From Adiantum capillus-veneris (Eukaryota > Streptophyta > Polypodiopsida > Polypodiales > Pteridaceae), in the NCBI GenBank assembly GCA_014529385.2, contig CM043950.1, positions 80,098,343 to 80,162,342 of the forward strand: 64,000 bases of DNA, written 5' to 3'. Shown here one piece after another: positions 24,613-37,249 of this stretch (position 1 is the first letter of the stretch; each line of letters opens with the position of its first letter). A program made the translations under genes and the position numbers. The notes under the pieces were generated by a model, which was not told where the DNA came from, did no database searches, and saw only the letters and a list, made by a program, of their open reading frames with translations.

Positions 24613-25601
24613 ACATTCACTTGAGTGAATCAAATGTTGTTGCAAATGTGGTGCATTTAGTGAGATAGTGTCTTTACGTAGATCAAAATCCATCTTTAGG
24701 GCTAGTTTTTGCTTGACTTATCATATAGTATATTGCTTCCCTAGTAGGGGAATTCCAAACTCCGAGCAAAACTTTTTTAGCATTCATATAACCGAGCAAA
24801 GCCAAACATGATTGATAATAAAAAAATTTATACAAGGCATTTGCATAGCAAAAGACATACAATAGCTTAGCTATCCCTAAAAACCTCCCCCCCCCCCCCC
24901 CCCCCCCCTCCCTTTCTCTCTTTACCCAACTCGCAACTTATTTGAAAATTGGAATATCCAACTACTTCTACTACCCATCCATGAGCATCAATGCTAGTAA
25001 TAATGGAAATTGCACCACCCATAGCCTCTCAACTCTTTCCTCATGAGGATTCGTACTAGCACCAATAATGAGATGCCCTACACACTACCTTTGCTTTTCT
25101 CTAGCGGTGGTCTCTTTTGCAATGTGTCCCAAACTGCACTAGTTGCATCCACCCTATCGCTTGCATGTATCCTCCACCTCTAGAGCTCTTGTATATAGGG
25201 ACACATATTGCCTTGCAAGGGTAATAATTGCTTGCCTAGCTGCTACAAACAACCACTGTGGAACTAAAAAGTAATAGGACTCACCACCTTATGATATTCT
25301 TTTTGTAGAGAGACATATCTATGAAGATTATAAGGGCACTTAAGAGCTTATGAGGTGACCGTGTTGTTCAAAGAAAGCAAAGGTCAGGCAACTATTACTA
25401 GAGGAAAGCGAAGGGTGACAGACAAGCACCCTAGTCCTTTTCAGAAGGTGGTAGGTCTTACTAAGGAAATTAAAAGGTGTCATGCAAGAATCATGGATAC
25501 CAATTTGGTCACGGCTAGAGCTTCAGATCTGAAGCACCCACCCTCAATTAAGCTTTCCCTAGGATGTATACCTATATCAGCTCTTTGATGCCTTTTGTAG
25601 G
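24613..25601. other. Non-coding spacer with a poly(C) run
   Basis: No gene was recognised. A 22-base C run is at 24887-24908. A 77-codon frame (25355-25588) has no known domain. Confidence 0.5.
24887..24908. repeat. Poly(C)22 homopolymer
   Basis: Uninterrupted C22 followed by TCCC. Confidence 0.95.
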
Positions 25602-26524
25602 TGTTAACTGAGTCAACGTCAGTTAACAGAAGCTACCAAAGATCAAAGACGTATGAATGCACATCAAAGATGAATACAAAGAAGTAGTAAAGATTGGAGT
25701 TACACATTTTTTCACATTTTCCCAAAATGGTCATGTATTATAAATTCCCAATTTATTTCAAGCCATTGTAATATATTAATGTGTTACGGGCTCAATGGGA
25801 GTCCCAAGCTATAAAGAACAGGGAAGTTAGTATGCCTAGGTTGCAAATTCAATAAGTGGTGGATCCCTAAAGGCCTTGGACGCCAGAACATTGCATATTT
25901 TTACCTTAGGTACATAAGGCAGTGTGTAAAATAAATCAGGGTTCTCAAGCTCATTTGTTGAGAGCACTCTTTGCTGAGAGCTCTTGAGGTGTGTGGCTAT
26001 GGAGTCCTTGAGCTTCTCCTTTCTCAGGAGACTGGATTAACACTAATCAATGATTCATTCTCTTTCACTATGCCTCTCTCATGCTTCTTATGATTGCCTA
26101 TGATGCTTAGATTAGCTAGATCTTAACTATTAGTGGTTAATCCCTTTCTAATCTTGTGTGATTTCCCTCTTTTGCTTGTGTGTGCATGTAGGTCTGATTG
26201 GAGTGTGGTGCTTGATAGATCTATGTTTGTGTGCTTGCGATTAGTGTGCTGCATGATAGGATTAGTGTTGTGTGCGTCTTGCAATTGTAGTGTGTGTGAT
26301 TGGGTTGATTGGAGGTCAAGAGAAGTGGATGTGGAGATTACCATTTATTGTGGCTTAGCTCCTCGATAGGCCGAGAATCTCACCTTGGAGAGTTAACCAT
26401 TCGTGTTGCCATGATTAGCTCACTAATCGTGTGAGTGTTTCCATGCCCTAGCCGGCTAGCCCATCCCTCTGTATTGACAATTTTGTTGGTTGTTGGAGCT
26501 ATTGCAACGATGGAACCCCCAACA
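25602..26524 (+). repeat. 5' LTR of the tRNA-Asp-PBS element
   Basis: Starts TGTTAACTGAGTCAAC and ends ...CCCCCAACA two bases before the primer site. Its first 462 bp match 35016-35473. TATAAAGAACAGG at about 25811 is a candidate TATA box. Confidence 0.85.
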
Positions 26525-26526
26525 AT

Positions 26527-26545
26527 TGGCACCGTTGCCGGGGAC
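26527..26545 (+). other. Primer-binding site, tRNA-Asp type
   Basis: TGGCACCGTTGCCGGGGAC is complementary to the 3' end of plant tRNA-Asp with one mismatch (G to A at the fifth base, consistent with CpG decay). Confidence 0.85.
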
Positions 26546-27639
26546 GATGGCCTACGCTAGTTAATTGTGGCATAATCAAATGCGTTCCCTCACTAATTTC
26601 ACTTGTATGTGGGTTTGTGCACTATTTTGCCCATGTTTGTGCACCTAAAAATCAATGTGTGCTTAATGATTTTTCAATTGTGATGATTGATTTGTGTTGT
26701 GCTCATAGCCCAACTAATAAATTGTGAAGGGTGAAAGCATGTTAACATGTCATGCTTTTTCATGTCCCGGACAGTGCTAACTAGCACAATTTTGACATAT
26801 GCTAACTAGTGCAATAACTTGAGCTACATCTCCAAGATCTATGACATATGATATATCAATAGAAAGCACTTGGAACGAGGAATCCAAATGTACAACCTCC
26901 GACAAATTTTGATATTATTTGTAAAAAAATTACCGGACGCCCAACTTTTCGAAGATGTGCTAACTTGAAACTGCTAACTACCACAAAAAGCGCGACAGGT
27001 TAACATGCTTTCACCCTGAAGTCACATTGCAAATTTGACAAGCTTAACCCTTTAGTGTCACACCTAAAGATTGGCAAAAACCGCCAATTTTATTAGTGTG
27101 TGTGTGTGCGTAAAAAAGTGTTAAATTTGTATGACTGATTCTTTTTTGATATCATGATTATGTGTGTAATGGTTAATTGCTTTGTTTTTGTGCTCAAAAC
27201 AAGGATTTAAACACTCCAATTGCGTCAATTTTTTATCTAATTTTGTTGTTAATTTTGCCGGTTTAATTGCCTAGTCTTGATTTTATTGATAAAAATATTG
27301 GGCAATTGAATTGATGAGACTTTTGTAATTTTATTTGGCTGCACTAATCCCCAATTTGTATGCGTATTTATGACATCAATTTGTTCGCATCTATACCCTT
27401 CGTGCTCAAATTTTGAGCGTTTTACTATTTTCGGGGTCCGCTTGACAATTGTGTTGCAAATTATATTTTCGGTAAAATTTGCTACTTTTGGTGTGCTTTT
27501 ACGTGTCAGACTTGTTTGGTTGTGAATGTTGCTGATTTTCTAAGATTCAGAGAATTTTTTAGACCTTTTAGGCAATTTTTGTGATTTTTGGGTGATTTTT
27601 AACGTTTTCGACCTAATTTTGACATTTTTCGATGTTTGA

Positions 27640-27938
27640 AAATTATTAAAAAAAAAAAAAAAGAGACGATTTTCGGACTTCGAAACCATGCCTTATGGTG
27701 CATAAAATTATTTGTCGGATAGACCTTCACGGTCTCTTCGGATAGTTTCCTACAACGTTTAAAAAAAATCTTCTTTAATCTGTCGTCCCCGCTCGTCACG
27801 CCCCCTCTCTCTTTCTCTCTCAACTCTCCTTGTCGAATAGGTCTTTAATGTCTCGGGGAATAGTTTCCTAAGATGTTTAAATACTTTTCCTCCTTCTTCT
27901 TTTGCCCTCTCTCTCTTATGTGGAAACACACTCTCTAA

Positions 27939-27974
<36 letters not shown>

Positions 27975-28070
27975 CCTCTCTCTCTTCTCTTCTCTTCTCT
28001 TGTCTTCTTCTGACTGCCCATTGCCCACGTGCGTGAACACCAACACACACACACACACACACACACTTAC
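27640..28070. repeat. Low-complexity leader: poly(A), (CT)n and (AC)n
   Basis: An A-rich run lies at about 27648-27662, CT-rich DNA at about 27800-28010 with a pure (CT) run at about 27944-27969, and (AC)n at about 28042-28067. All are in the untranslated leader of the LTR element. Antisense Arg-Glu frames here are artefacts. Confidence 0.85.
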
Positions 28071-28297
28071 TTTTTTGTCTTCAAGCGAGCATACGCCAGG
28101 TCTTTCTCTGTTGTCTTGAACTTCGTGGCAATCCCACTGCGCGTCTGCTGTCACGCTGCCCGACTGCTCCTGCTTGTCGACTTCCACGTCAGCACCGAGA
28201 GCCACCGCTCTCTGTTCTCTCGGTACTACGCGCCCCCGCCGTCAATCATGCCATGCATCCAGATTTCACACGCCTGCTGCTCAACCGTCACTGTGTC

Positions 28298-28392
28298 TGT
28301 GTCACGTAAGTGACAGGTAAAATATATATATATATATATGTGTCACGTAAGTGACAGGTAAAAAAAAAATATATATATATATATATATATTT
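28298..28392. repeat. Duplicated palindrome flanked by (AT)n
   Basis: TGTCACGTAAGTGACAGGTAAA occurs at about 28298 and 28340. Each copy holds the inverted repeat GTCAC..GTGAC and is followed by an (AT)n run. Confidence 0.85.
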
Positions 28393-29160
28393 GTCAATTT
28401 CAATACAAAACACTTTAAAAAATCAAAGAACTAAAAATAAAAATAAATGAATAAACAGAAAAATGAGATAAAAATTCACAAAAAATCAAATAAATCACAA
28501 AAAAGAATAAGAAATTTTTTTTCTCAAAAAAATTGATAATTAGAAAGACAAACATTCAAAAAAAATCCAGAAAAAAGGATTGAAAAATTCACACAAAATA
28601 AGAAAAATAAAAAGCTCTTAAAAAATAGAAAACTCACAAAAAATTCACTAAAAAAAACTTCTTTTTAAAAAGAAATTCCAAAATTTTGTTTTTAAAAAGA
28701 ACATAGAAAATTTGCAGAAATAAAAATCACATAGAAAATCATAAAAATTTCAAAAATTCCATAGATAAATCACATAAACTGTAAAAAATTCATAAAAACT
28801 CAAAACATTTATTTTAAAAAATCTCGAACAACTGTAAAAATCATAAAACCTTCAAAGAAATCACAAAAAATTTAGAAAATTACCAAAAAAATTTAAAATT
28901 TAAAATTTTCTTAAAAAAATTATAAAAAGACCAAAAATTTAGAAAATTCAATTTTTTACAAAAAATTAAGAAATTTTTAAAAAACTCGTCAAAAGTATCA
29001 AAAAAAGCCAAGAAAACCTAGAAAAGCAAAAAATCACACGTCAAGCAAACAGCTCAACGAGAAAATCAAAAGCCCGAAATAGCAAAAGAATGGCCAGAAA
29101 AAGCAAGCGAAACTACCAACTGGAGGCAGTGGAGCATCAGTCAAAATTCAAAAATTTAAC
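28393..29160. other. A-rich untranslated stretch of the LTR element
   Basis: Very A-rich on the plus strand, with recurrent CACAAAAAAT and AAATTCAC phrases. No reading frame of note. Confidence 0.6.
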
Positions 29161-29595
29161 ACGCTAAAAATTGGCAGGTTCAAGTGATTGCACTGCAAAT
29201 GAGCTTCTAGTCGGACGAACAGGGGCACAACTCGCATACGATTGCAGATTAGTTTAGTACGGACATCAAAAATCCTGATAATTGACACCAAGATCTGCAG
29301 GAGATAGTTTTGGTAGATCAAGTCGACATAGACTCAAACCGAGCCGAGAATTCAAGTACAACGGAACAAACCAGTAGCACAATTGTAATAGAGCAGATTT
29401 TACAAGTACAATACAACTACAACAGACAAGTACATCACAACTACAACAGAGAAGATTTTACATCTATATGGCTACAATGGGGATAAATTTATGTACATAG
29501 ATTCAGAAGGCCATAGATACTTGATGAGAAGCAAAAGAAGCACAGTAGCCACGATCCTATTGATCAGAGTATAGCAAGATTCACAGAACTCCCAG

Positions 29596-30091
29596 ATGTT
29601 CACAGACTTCACTAGAGCCAGGTATTGCAAGCTCAAAGATGAGGTGCAGATAGAGGTGCAAAAAATCAACCGAAGTGTTTATCTAGAAATCTGCACAAGT
29701 CAGCAAAACATACAATTGGTGCATATGCAATCAGGGTCATTGTACATGGATTACAATGGTCAGATCTATAGTCGAGAACCAGAATTGCAAGATCCAATAA
29801 ATCAACCAATAGAAGCCAATCTAATTGGAGAATCAAGCCAAAGACAGTACAAAGGTCAAGATGGAGCATTCTACAGCTTTGATGCTCAGTGTTTTGAAAG
29901 AAGATGCCGACAACTTGGCCAGCATAGAAGCAGAAACTTCTCAACAAGAGCTTGACATGACAAAACCAATCGAAATAGCATCAGTCATGGCCTATTGCTC
30001 AGATTGTGGACAAAAAGGTGGACATTTTTCTGAAGATTGTCCAAGAAATCTTGACAACAGGGATGCATCAACCGCCAAGCAAGGTACATAG
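29596..30091 (+). pseudogene. Gag-like region with zinc knuckle, broken
   Basis: Overlapping frames at 29596-29955 and 29825-30091 are Gln/Glu-rich. The second contains CSDCGQKGGHFSEDC (29996-30040), a zinc knuckle with one extra residue between the second Cys and the His (C-x2-C-x5-H-x4-C rather than x4). This marks the nucleocapsid end of Gag. A stop at 30089 follows. The N-terminal Gag body is not recognisable. Confidence 0.55.
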
Positions 30092-30356
30092 AAAATTGGA
30101 AATGCGAATCTCGATGTAAGTGCATTTAACTCATCACTTTTAATGAAATCACATGATTCTGCTTTACCATTAGAAGGACCAGTAAAAACACAGCAAATTC
30201 AAAATCGGTAAAAAGATGCACATTCACCTGAAAAGCTTAAAAATGATTCTTTGAGCAACAAAATTCCTACATGAATTTGGTCAAGGTGTCGAGATATCAC
30301 CGAATGTTGAAAAGATTGTTAGGTTTGCAAATGATTCTACATCCAATGCCACAAGT

Positions 30357-31646
30357 GTGCAATCAATCAGGAGTCTAAGGGACACATCAAATAGAATGTT
30401 GTTAGCTTTCTATGGCACCCATAATTCATATGCACACTATGTAGAACAAAAAAGAAAACAGTACAAAAAGGATCAAGCAGTGTTTAAACGACCCACATAC
30501 CAGCTCATAGAAGTACGTCCAGTGATAGAACAAAAAGGATGGTTCATTTCTGAGGAAAGAATCTATTATAGCCCATTCCTCTCTATAGCTGAAGGATATT
30601 ACCCGGATGAACCCAGAAATCTGTTCAGAGCCAAACTCTCCTCCATTGAAAATCAAGCTTCGACGTCGTGACCAAACGAGCACATACTTTGATCAAAACA
30701 GTCGTAGATATAGACGAGAGTCTAGCATCTATGATGCCTTAGGTCCTGAAGCCACAAAAGCCCATATCTATGATGCCTTAGGTCCTGAAACCACAAAAGC
30801 TCATATCATAGGAGACCCATGGGACATACAATATCAGGGCCTATATAATGCTATCTATAGCTTGACTTGGGGAATAATTTGTTATGTTTCACGGAGATAC
30901 ATAGGAAACTATGTAAAAGGTTTACATATGCCAAACATCAACAATGCTACTCAAAATGTACCTTCACAGTCCCAATAGGTGAGATTAAACCAGAGCCAAA
31001 CAGCTTTGAACTCTTACAAAATGAAGCAGTCTATAGTGGTCACCCTAAGAAGGGGCGAGCTGTAAATCCATCAAGCTCAACTTATGTACCAGGAAATTCT
31101 ACACGAGTTAGAAGCCCTAGAGCTTCAAGCCAACAAACCTCTTCAAAGCAGAAACCATTGAAAGATCATATGGTTGTTGTAAGTTTGCAGTTGACCCAGA
31201 TTCCATCAGAGTCTATAGATAAATGATTATATGAAGATCATCAGGGAAAAAAAATTCATCTAATCTCCACAAGTCAAAGTCAAAAATCAACAAATCCAAT
31301 AGTGTTCAAGCAGTTACATGTGATCAAGCTCACATATGCATATCAAGATGCACATGGTAATGAATATCAGCAGGATCAAGACTTGTTACAAACCTCTATG
31401 GATGGCCCGCCGACTGAAGTCAAAGACTATCTAAAGATGATGCAAAGCCTCAAGTTGCCAGAACAGGTGACATCAAAGTCAAATTCAATGGGAGCAAAAG
31501 TTCAAAAGACTACACAAAGGTCACCCCCAAAATCTCCTTTGAAGAGACATATTCTGCCAGAAAGTACAGTGGATCTTTTAAGTTCAAAGGTTACTCACAT
31601 GCAAGTACACAATGCTCAACAATTGCAAAAAGTTGCAATCTTATAG
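30357..31646 (+). pseudogene. Degenerate coding zone between gag and protease
   Basis: Three frames (30357-30671, 30607-31226 in overlapping pieces, 31302-31646) have protein-like composition but no domain I recognise. The piece at 30720-30790 contains a tandem 48-bp repeat encoding IYDALGPE(A/T)TKAH twice. By position it belongs to the gag-pol region of the tRNA-Asp-PBS element. Confidence 0.4.
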
Positions 31647-32079
31647 CCAATGGAGTCGACATCAACGGAAGCAAGTGGTCAAAGCAAAGAAAATGTAAAT
31701 GACACTCAACCAAAGGACACTGCCACAGAAAAAGCAGTCAATACAAAAAGAAATCTTGAGATGATCAAGTGCAACATTTTTGGTGAGTATGAAGAAAAAC
31801 TTTCAAGCGAAGTAAAGATATATTTTTAGTTAGACAAGAACCTCATGTCTTTCGCACTTGGAAAAGATGTGGCCAACCACAGTTGGAAGATTCTCTTGAA
31901 TTTGTGAGCATATCAAGAAACAAACGAGCAGAATGATGGGGAATCATCTCCATCTCCATTCAAATAGGTTCACACATCATTATAGCTCAACTTCATGTGA
32001 TCAAGAAAAGGATATGCGAGACACCATCATAATGGGAATGCCAATGGCTCAAAAGATGTCAGAGAAACAGAATTGAAAC

Positions 32080-32832
32080 ATGACTGAGTCATCACAGAAA
32101 ACCAAGAATGATGACCAACAATGGTCACCCGCGGATGACAGCACAAAGTCCTCAAGCACAGCTAGAATGGAGATTGATGCCAAAGCAAAGCTTATTGAAG
32201 ATGATTCATCTCCATCGAATAGAACTTCAGAAGAGCTTAAGGAAAATCAAGCAATAACAAGTGCTGATCAAACAGAACAAAGAGCAACCATGAAAGCTAT
32301 TGAGGAAAGAATGCCACCAAATCCAGAAGTTAGAAAGAACGGGGGTTGCAAAAAGGCAGGAAGAAATAGGAAGTCCAAAGATCAATCACTCGTTGCCGCT
32401 GAATCAGTTGATGTAAGTCAGATTGGAAAACAAAGTCTCAATATACCCTCCATAGAGACACATTTAGATGAAGATGAGATCATGGAAAAAGCTGGACAAA
32501 TATCCTCAGTAGAACCTCCAATGAGAATAGCTATAGTTCTCAGTAGTACAAAAGGATCAAGTGTCAGATGCAATGCTCTATTAGATAAAGAAGCAAATTG
32601 CAATATGGTTGCAGACAACATCCAAAGCATTCTAAAGATTACTCAGGGCAAGCCTGATAATAGAGAAATCATGGGTAAGGCTATAAGTCAAGAAGAGATG
32701 GTTGCTACTCTTAGCATCCAAAATCATGAAGAGCAGGTAAAATTTCAGGTAAAGTCTTCAAAGAAAATTCTTAGAGATGTCATCCTTGGACATCAGTGGG
32801 TTAAATCAACACAAGGCCTGCAAAGAAGATAA
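32080..32832 (+). pseudogene. Retropepsin-like protease region with lost active site
   Basis: The 250-residue frame has a Lys/Ser/Glu-rich N-terminal half (residues 1-150). The C-terminal half then resembles a retroviral-type aspartic protease: CNALLDKEANCNMVADN at the place of the catalytic loop, and RDVILGHQWV for the conserved ILG motif near the C terminus. The usual D-(S/T)-G-A active site reads DKEA, so catalysis is not expected. This is the last recognisable pol domain, because no reverse transcriptase follows. Confidence 0.6.
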
Positions 32833-35002
32833 AATTCTAATACTCTCTTTTCCAAGAGGTAGCGAGCAACATTTACAGGTACTGTTAATGCTAGATTTAG
32901 AGTTGTAGAAGTCACAAGGATTGAAGACAAATCTTGCAGAAAAAGGCAAAGCTAAAGTGGAACTTCCACCGATGAACAAAGAAGCTGTGACAACATATGC
33001 CTCTACATCAAAGAACCCTCATGGATTAGCTTCTTCAAGAAAATCAGGCTTTTAGAACTTCAAGTCAAAATGCTGACCCAACTGAACCGTCTAAGGAGAC
33101 ACCCAAAAAAGCAAAGATATATCAGCCAAAGTACTCAAGAAAGAAAAGGAGAGTCAAGCAAGTGTTTGTTTAGAGCAATTTAGTCAAAGTCAATGATCCG
33201 ATGTGGATTAAAGACAAGAAATCAACACAAAAAGACAAACGCATGGGATGGATAGAATCACAAGGGATCTTGAAAGAATAGGAGTACTATAAAGGTAACA
33301 GATAGGTATGTGTACCAAAAACTGTAGGCTAGGGCATATGAAGCAACTTCAAGTCCCTCCCAAGAAAGAAGGCCCACAAGGTATCAACCTTGACAATATC
33401 CTAGGATACCTAAGAAGCAGGTATACAACATAACCACATCGAAAGATGCTAAAGTCGACCACAACTTTCAAGAGGATACAGAACAAAGATGGATCTCGAA
33501 GAATGTTCCTCTTAGACAAGGATTCTACACAAGGTATACAAACTGCAACTACACCATACCTATATGAAGATATCAAGAAATCAAGACCTAAAGCTCAACA
33601 AATTCAACAAAGGAGTTATAAAGGTCCTCAAAAGATTTGGACTCCTAAGTCTTCCAATGCTGCTAGTCAAAAGACAAATGCCAATAGTGAACAGTGGCCT
33701 TCAAAAACATCAAAGAGGGTTTAGGGTAATGCCTAAATGGAGAATCAAACAGATAATGGAGTCTTCACAGTAAAAGAAGGACAACCCAACCAATGCAAAT
33801 GCAAATTCAAAGATGATAAAACAGGTATGGCAAAAGAAACCTTCAATGCCAACATGGTCCTTCACCGATCCTCTTTTTGAGGATTCAACCTTACTTTTAC
33901 CTGAAGAAATGTTTGTAGTAAGCACAAGAATGTAAAAAGTCAAGTCGCCAAGGTGAAAAAAACACTCTTTGGCATAGCCAGAGTCGGGCTGCTGAGCCAT
34001 AAAATGAGCAAAGCATTAGTCCCAAAGCTTCAAGTCATATTAAACTCTGTGCTAAGATTTGTAGTTATTAGGCTTACACTCAAGCTGGAAGAGTTAAGCA
34101 TATCTAAGTCGTGTCGCTCATGCATAAGAGTTGAAGTCTATTAACTTACAATTGGTGGAGTGTCGTAGAGTCCAACACTCTCGCACAATGCAGTGTAAGA
34201 TGAGAGCATATATCCTCGTCAACAAAAACCATTGTTAAATGGGTGCTAGCTTGCAAATCCATGTCATATGCTTTTATAGCTACACCATCTTTCTAAAGAA
34301 CCCCTCAAAATCCATCTTGCACAACATATTGTTTTCCATGCATTTTTGTGTATGCATAAATAGGATGTCCCATTATTGGACATATGCATTAGACACTCTT
34401 TTTTTCTTCCACCTATGCACCTTGAGTGGACTACAAAAGATAAACCAATGTCATGCTAACCAACAAAGTCATGCAATAAGTCACTACTAGGCAAATACGA
34501 CGCTTGGTGACTGCCCAACACTCCCTATCGCTTGGTGCTGACCTTGGCAAATTGGCATAGGCCCAGTAAACTTCCATGGATATCACATTGTTTAATTATA
34601 TATCTATCAACAAATAACCCCTTCAGTACTTTATTAATATTTCCCATGATAATAAGTACTTCAATAATGCGCGTATCCCAAAGGCACTTTTTTTCCACTG
34701 GGGTTTTTCCCTTTGGTCATCGAGGTATCATACCCTAATTTATAACCTCATCATTATACTTCCCTTGTACATATTTTTCATAAATAAACAAAAGCCTCCT
34801 CATTATGCTATTACGATGGACAAATGCAACATCATCTCTCACATCAGACATATTCAGACCAATCAAGATGGTGCACCAAATTGAACCTCATCAACAAATT
34901 TAATGACAAAATGAAGACGATTAGCCCATCAACAACCAATCAAAAACCTTCCACAAACTCCACGTACACTTTTCAACAGTGCCCGAGGACAGGCACTAAA
35001 AT
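32833..35002. other. Internal DNA of the LTR element without recognisable pol domains
   Basis: About 2.2 kb between the protease remnant and the 3' polypurine tract. Frames of up to 96 codons occur on both strands. None shows RT (YxDD-type), RNase H or integrase signatures. It may be a non-coding replacement for pol. Confidence 0.55.
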
Positions 35003-35015
35003 CGGAAGGGGGGAA
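35003..35015 (+). other. Polypurine tract of the tRNA-Asp-PBS element
   Basis: GGAAGGGGGGAAA directly precedes the 3' LTR start, the expected place for second-strand priming. Confidence 0.7.
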
Positions 35016-35473
35016 AGTTAACTGAGTCAAAGCTAGTTAACAGAAGTTGCTAAAGACCAAAGACATATGAATGCACATCAAAGATCAATACGAACAAGGA
35101 GTAAAGATTGCAGCTACACATTTTCCGTAATTTTCCAAAATGGTCGTATTGTCAATTCCCAATTTATTTCAAGTCATTGTAATATTTTAATGTGCTACGG
35201 GCTCAATGGGAGTGCCAAGATGTAAAGAACAGGTCAGTTAGTGTGCCTAGGTTGGAGATTCAGTAAGTGGTGGATCCCTAAAGGCCTTGGGTGCCCGGAT
35301 ATGAATATTTTTACCCTAGGTACATAAGGCAGTGCGTATAAGAAATTAGGTTTCTCAAGCTCATTTTTTGAGAGCACTCTTTGGTGAGAGCTCTTGAGGT
35401 GTGTGGCTATGGAGTCCTTGAGCTTCTCCTCGATCATGAGACTTGTTTAACAATAATCAATGATTCATTCTCT
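35016..35473 (+). repeat. 3' LTR fragment of the tRNA-Asp-PBS element
   Basis: Matches 25602-26063 throughout with frequent substitutions (for example the GTGGATCCCTAAAGGCCTTGG block). Its first base is A where the 5' LTR has T, so the terminal TG is lost. Similarity stops abruptly after TGATTCATTCTCT. Confidence 0.88.
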
Positions 35474-35608
35474 AGGATGTATTGACTGTGAGTTAGACAG
35501 ATGGGATTGCATCTTTGCTTTACTTCTGTTGAGGCATTGTCGCAGTCTATGCTTACAGGACAGTGAGAGACAGTATAGGTGAAGGATAAGATTACCCACA
35601 ACTTACAG

Positions 35609-37236
35609 TGTCATAAAATCTAATATCTAACCAACCCAAATGATTTTATCATATTAAATTGATCACTTAATGTGGGAGAATAAACGGGAACAAGTGTTAA
35701 GATATAGATATGTGCTTATAGATCTATCTCAACACGGGGCCAATAGTAGAGGGGCCCAAATGGGAGATGGTCTATCAAGAGCAAGGCTAACCAATGGAGC
35801 ATAAGACCTTAGGGTTAGCTTCATTGAAGACCTCCAATAATGTGTGTAAAAGTCCTTTGACCTTAGGTAAGCTAGGGCTGAGCTTGAGGTGGGAACCCGG
35901 CCCAAGCTCGAGGTGCTTGACCTGCTTGAGGTGCTTGTTGTGCTTCAGGTGTTTGTCCTACTTGAGGTGCTTGATTAAGGTACTTGAGGTGCTTGACTTA
36001 CTCCATGATTGAGGTGCTTGAATTGCTGCTTGATTAAGGTGCTTGAGGTGCCTTGACATGCTTGCCTGAGATGCTTGTGGGAATACCCCCTAGTCCAAGT
36101 GCTTTGACATGCTTGATGACTAAGGTGCTTGAGCTCCTAAAGTCAAAAGCATCCCTACAAGAGGGGGGGCGAGCCCTTTTCCTAGGGATTAGAGAGAGAA
36201 CACACACTCACACTCACAAGGGAAGCCCCAACTTGAAGAGGCAGCAAGGACACATGTCAGGTCCCTACCCATGTTACCTTCATGTGTTGCTTGAAGCCTA
36301 TTGGCTAGGCTTCAAAGGGGTCCAATGATAAATTAATTGAATTATCTAATTGTTTTTGCATTTATCAAGTCCTCTCTCTCAAAGGGGAAAGGGGGACACT
36401 TGTCCCAAGGCTATCCCCGTTGCTTGTAATGGCTTATGCTTGTGATTCGCTAGGCCTGGAGGGGTCCAATGAGCTTCAAGCATGAGCTACAAGGGGGGGT
36501 CGACCCAAGAAAGTTAGGGGGGTGCTTAGGGGGTATACTCACCCACACACACTCACAAGCACTCTCATTGTGTGCTATGCAAAGTGGAAGAGCTCCCTCT
36601 CCAAGCAAGAAAAGGTTGAGAGCCTACACCAACACTCTTGGCTATGGAGTGCAAATCCAACCAAGAGCCATGCTTCAATGCTTAAGCTTGCCATCTCCTT
36701 CTTCTTCATTACTATGCTATTATGTATGCTAGCAACAAGAGTATGATAAGTGAGGAGCTAATTCTTTCTCCTACGAAATGTTTCTTCTTCCTCTTCCCTA
36801 CTCTCATTCCCTGCTAGCTCTTTCCACCTTCGAAGGTGTTTGAGGTCTTGGGACTGAGGCTTGGTATAGTTAAAGCTTTCTTCAAGTTTAGGTTATGTTA
36901 TGATGGTGATGCATGAACCTTTCCATCTTCATTGCTTCACCTAGGTCACAAGGAACACAAAGAATGTATTGTAACAAGTCTCTCTTTATGGGAGAAATCA
37001 TAATACAAATGCCTATTGGAGGGGGGACCGGCTCCACATAAATCCGGTCCTCAACTGTTGTCATGTTCTGTAAATTCTCTCTCTTGCAAAAGTATTGTCT
37101 ATGCTAAGTTAACTAATTGCTATAATTATGTTGCTATCTTCAATTATGTCTACCCGCTATGCTCACAAAATCATTTCTTGAAAGTACTCTCATTAAATTC
37201 CGCTACTCTCAAATTGAATAGGCAAATTCCATTACA
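35609..37236 (+). repeat. 5' LTR of the gypsy element
   Basis: Starts TGTCATAAAATC and ends CATTACA. Nearly identical to 42790-44417. Contains an internal CTTGAGGTG minisatellite at about 35905-36135. Confidence 0.96.
35905..36135. repeat. CTTGAGGTG minisatellite inside the LTR
   Basis: CTTGAGGTG or a close variant recurs about twelve times at 15-30-bp spacing. The equivalent array in the 3' LTR is at about 43085-43316. It creates Leu/Cys-rich spurious frames. Confidence 0.85.
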
Positions 37237-37237
37237 T

Positions 37238-37249
37238 TGGTATTAGAGC
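37238..37249 (+). other. Primer-binding site of the gypsy element (tRNA-iMet type)
   Basis: TGGTATTAGAGC lies two bases after the 5' LTR and matches the plant tRNA-iMet site TGGTATCAGAGC at 11 of 12 positions. Confidence 0.9.

Larger units (their letters stand above)
25602..35473 (+). mobile_element. LTR retrotransposon with tRNA-Asp PBS, lacking visible RT/integrase; 3' LTR truncated
   Basis: A 923-bp 5' LTR, a tRNA-Asp-type primer site, about 8.5 kb of internal DNA and a 458-bp piece of 3' LTR are in order on the plus strand. Inside are a gag-like zone with a zinc knuckle and a protease-like zone. I found no reverse transcriptase, RNase H or integrase motifs in any frame. A tRNA-Asp primer is known from the Athila/Tat group of Ty3/gypsy elements, so this is best read as a non-autonomous relative. 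The 3' LTR stops matching at 35473, where the leader of the copia element begins. The two LTRs differ at many sites, so the insertion is older than the chromovirus to its right. Confidence 0.8.

Noticed and set aside
27759-28205. Minus-strand 148-codon frame
   Set aside because: Arg-Glu repeats from CT-rich leader DNA of the LTR element.
35794-37246. Several plus-strand frames in the gypsy LTR (and their copies at 42975-44553)
   Set aside because: They lie inside LTRs and are present in both copies; Leu/Cys-rich pieces come from the CTTGAGGTG minisatellite.
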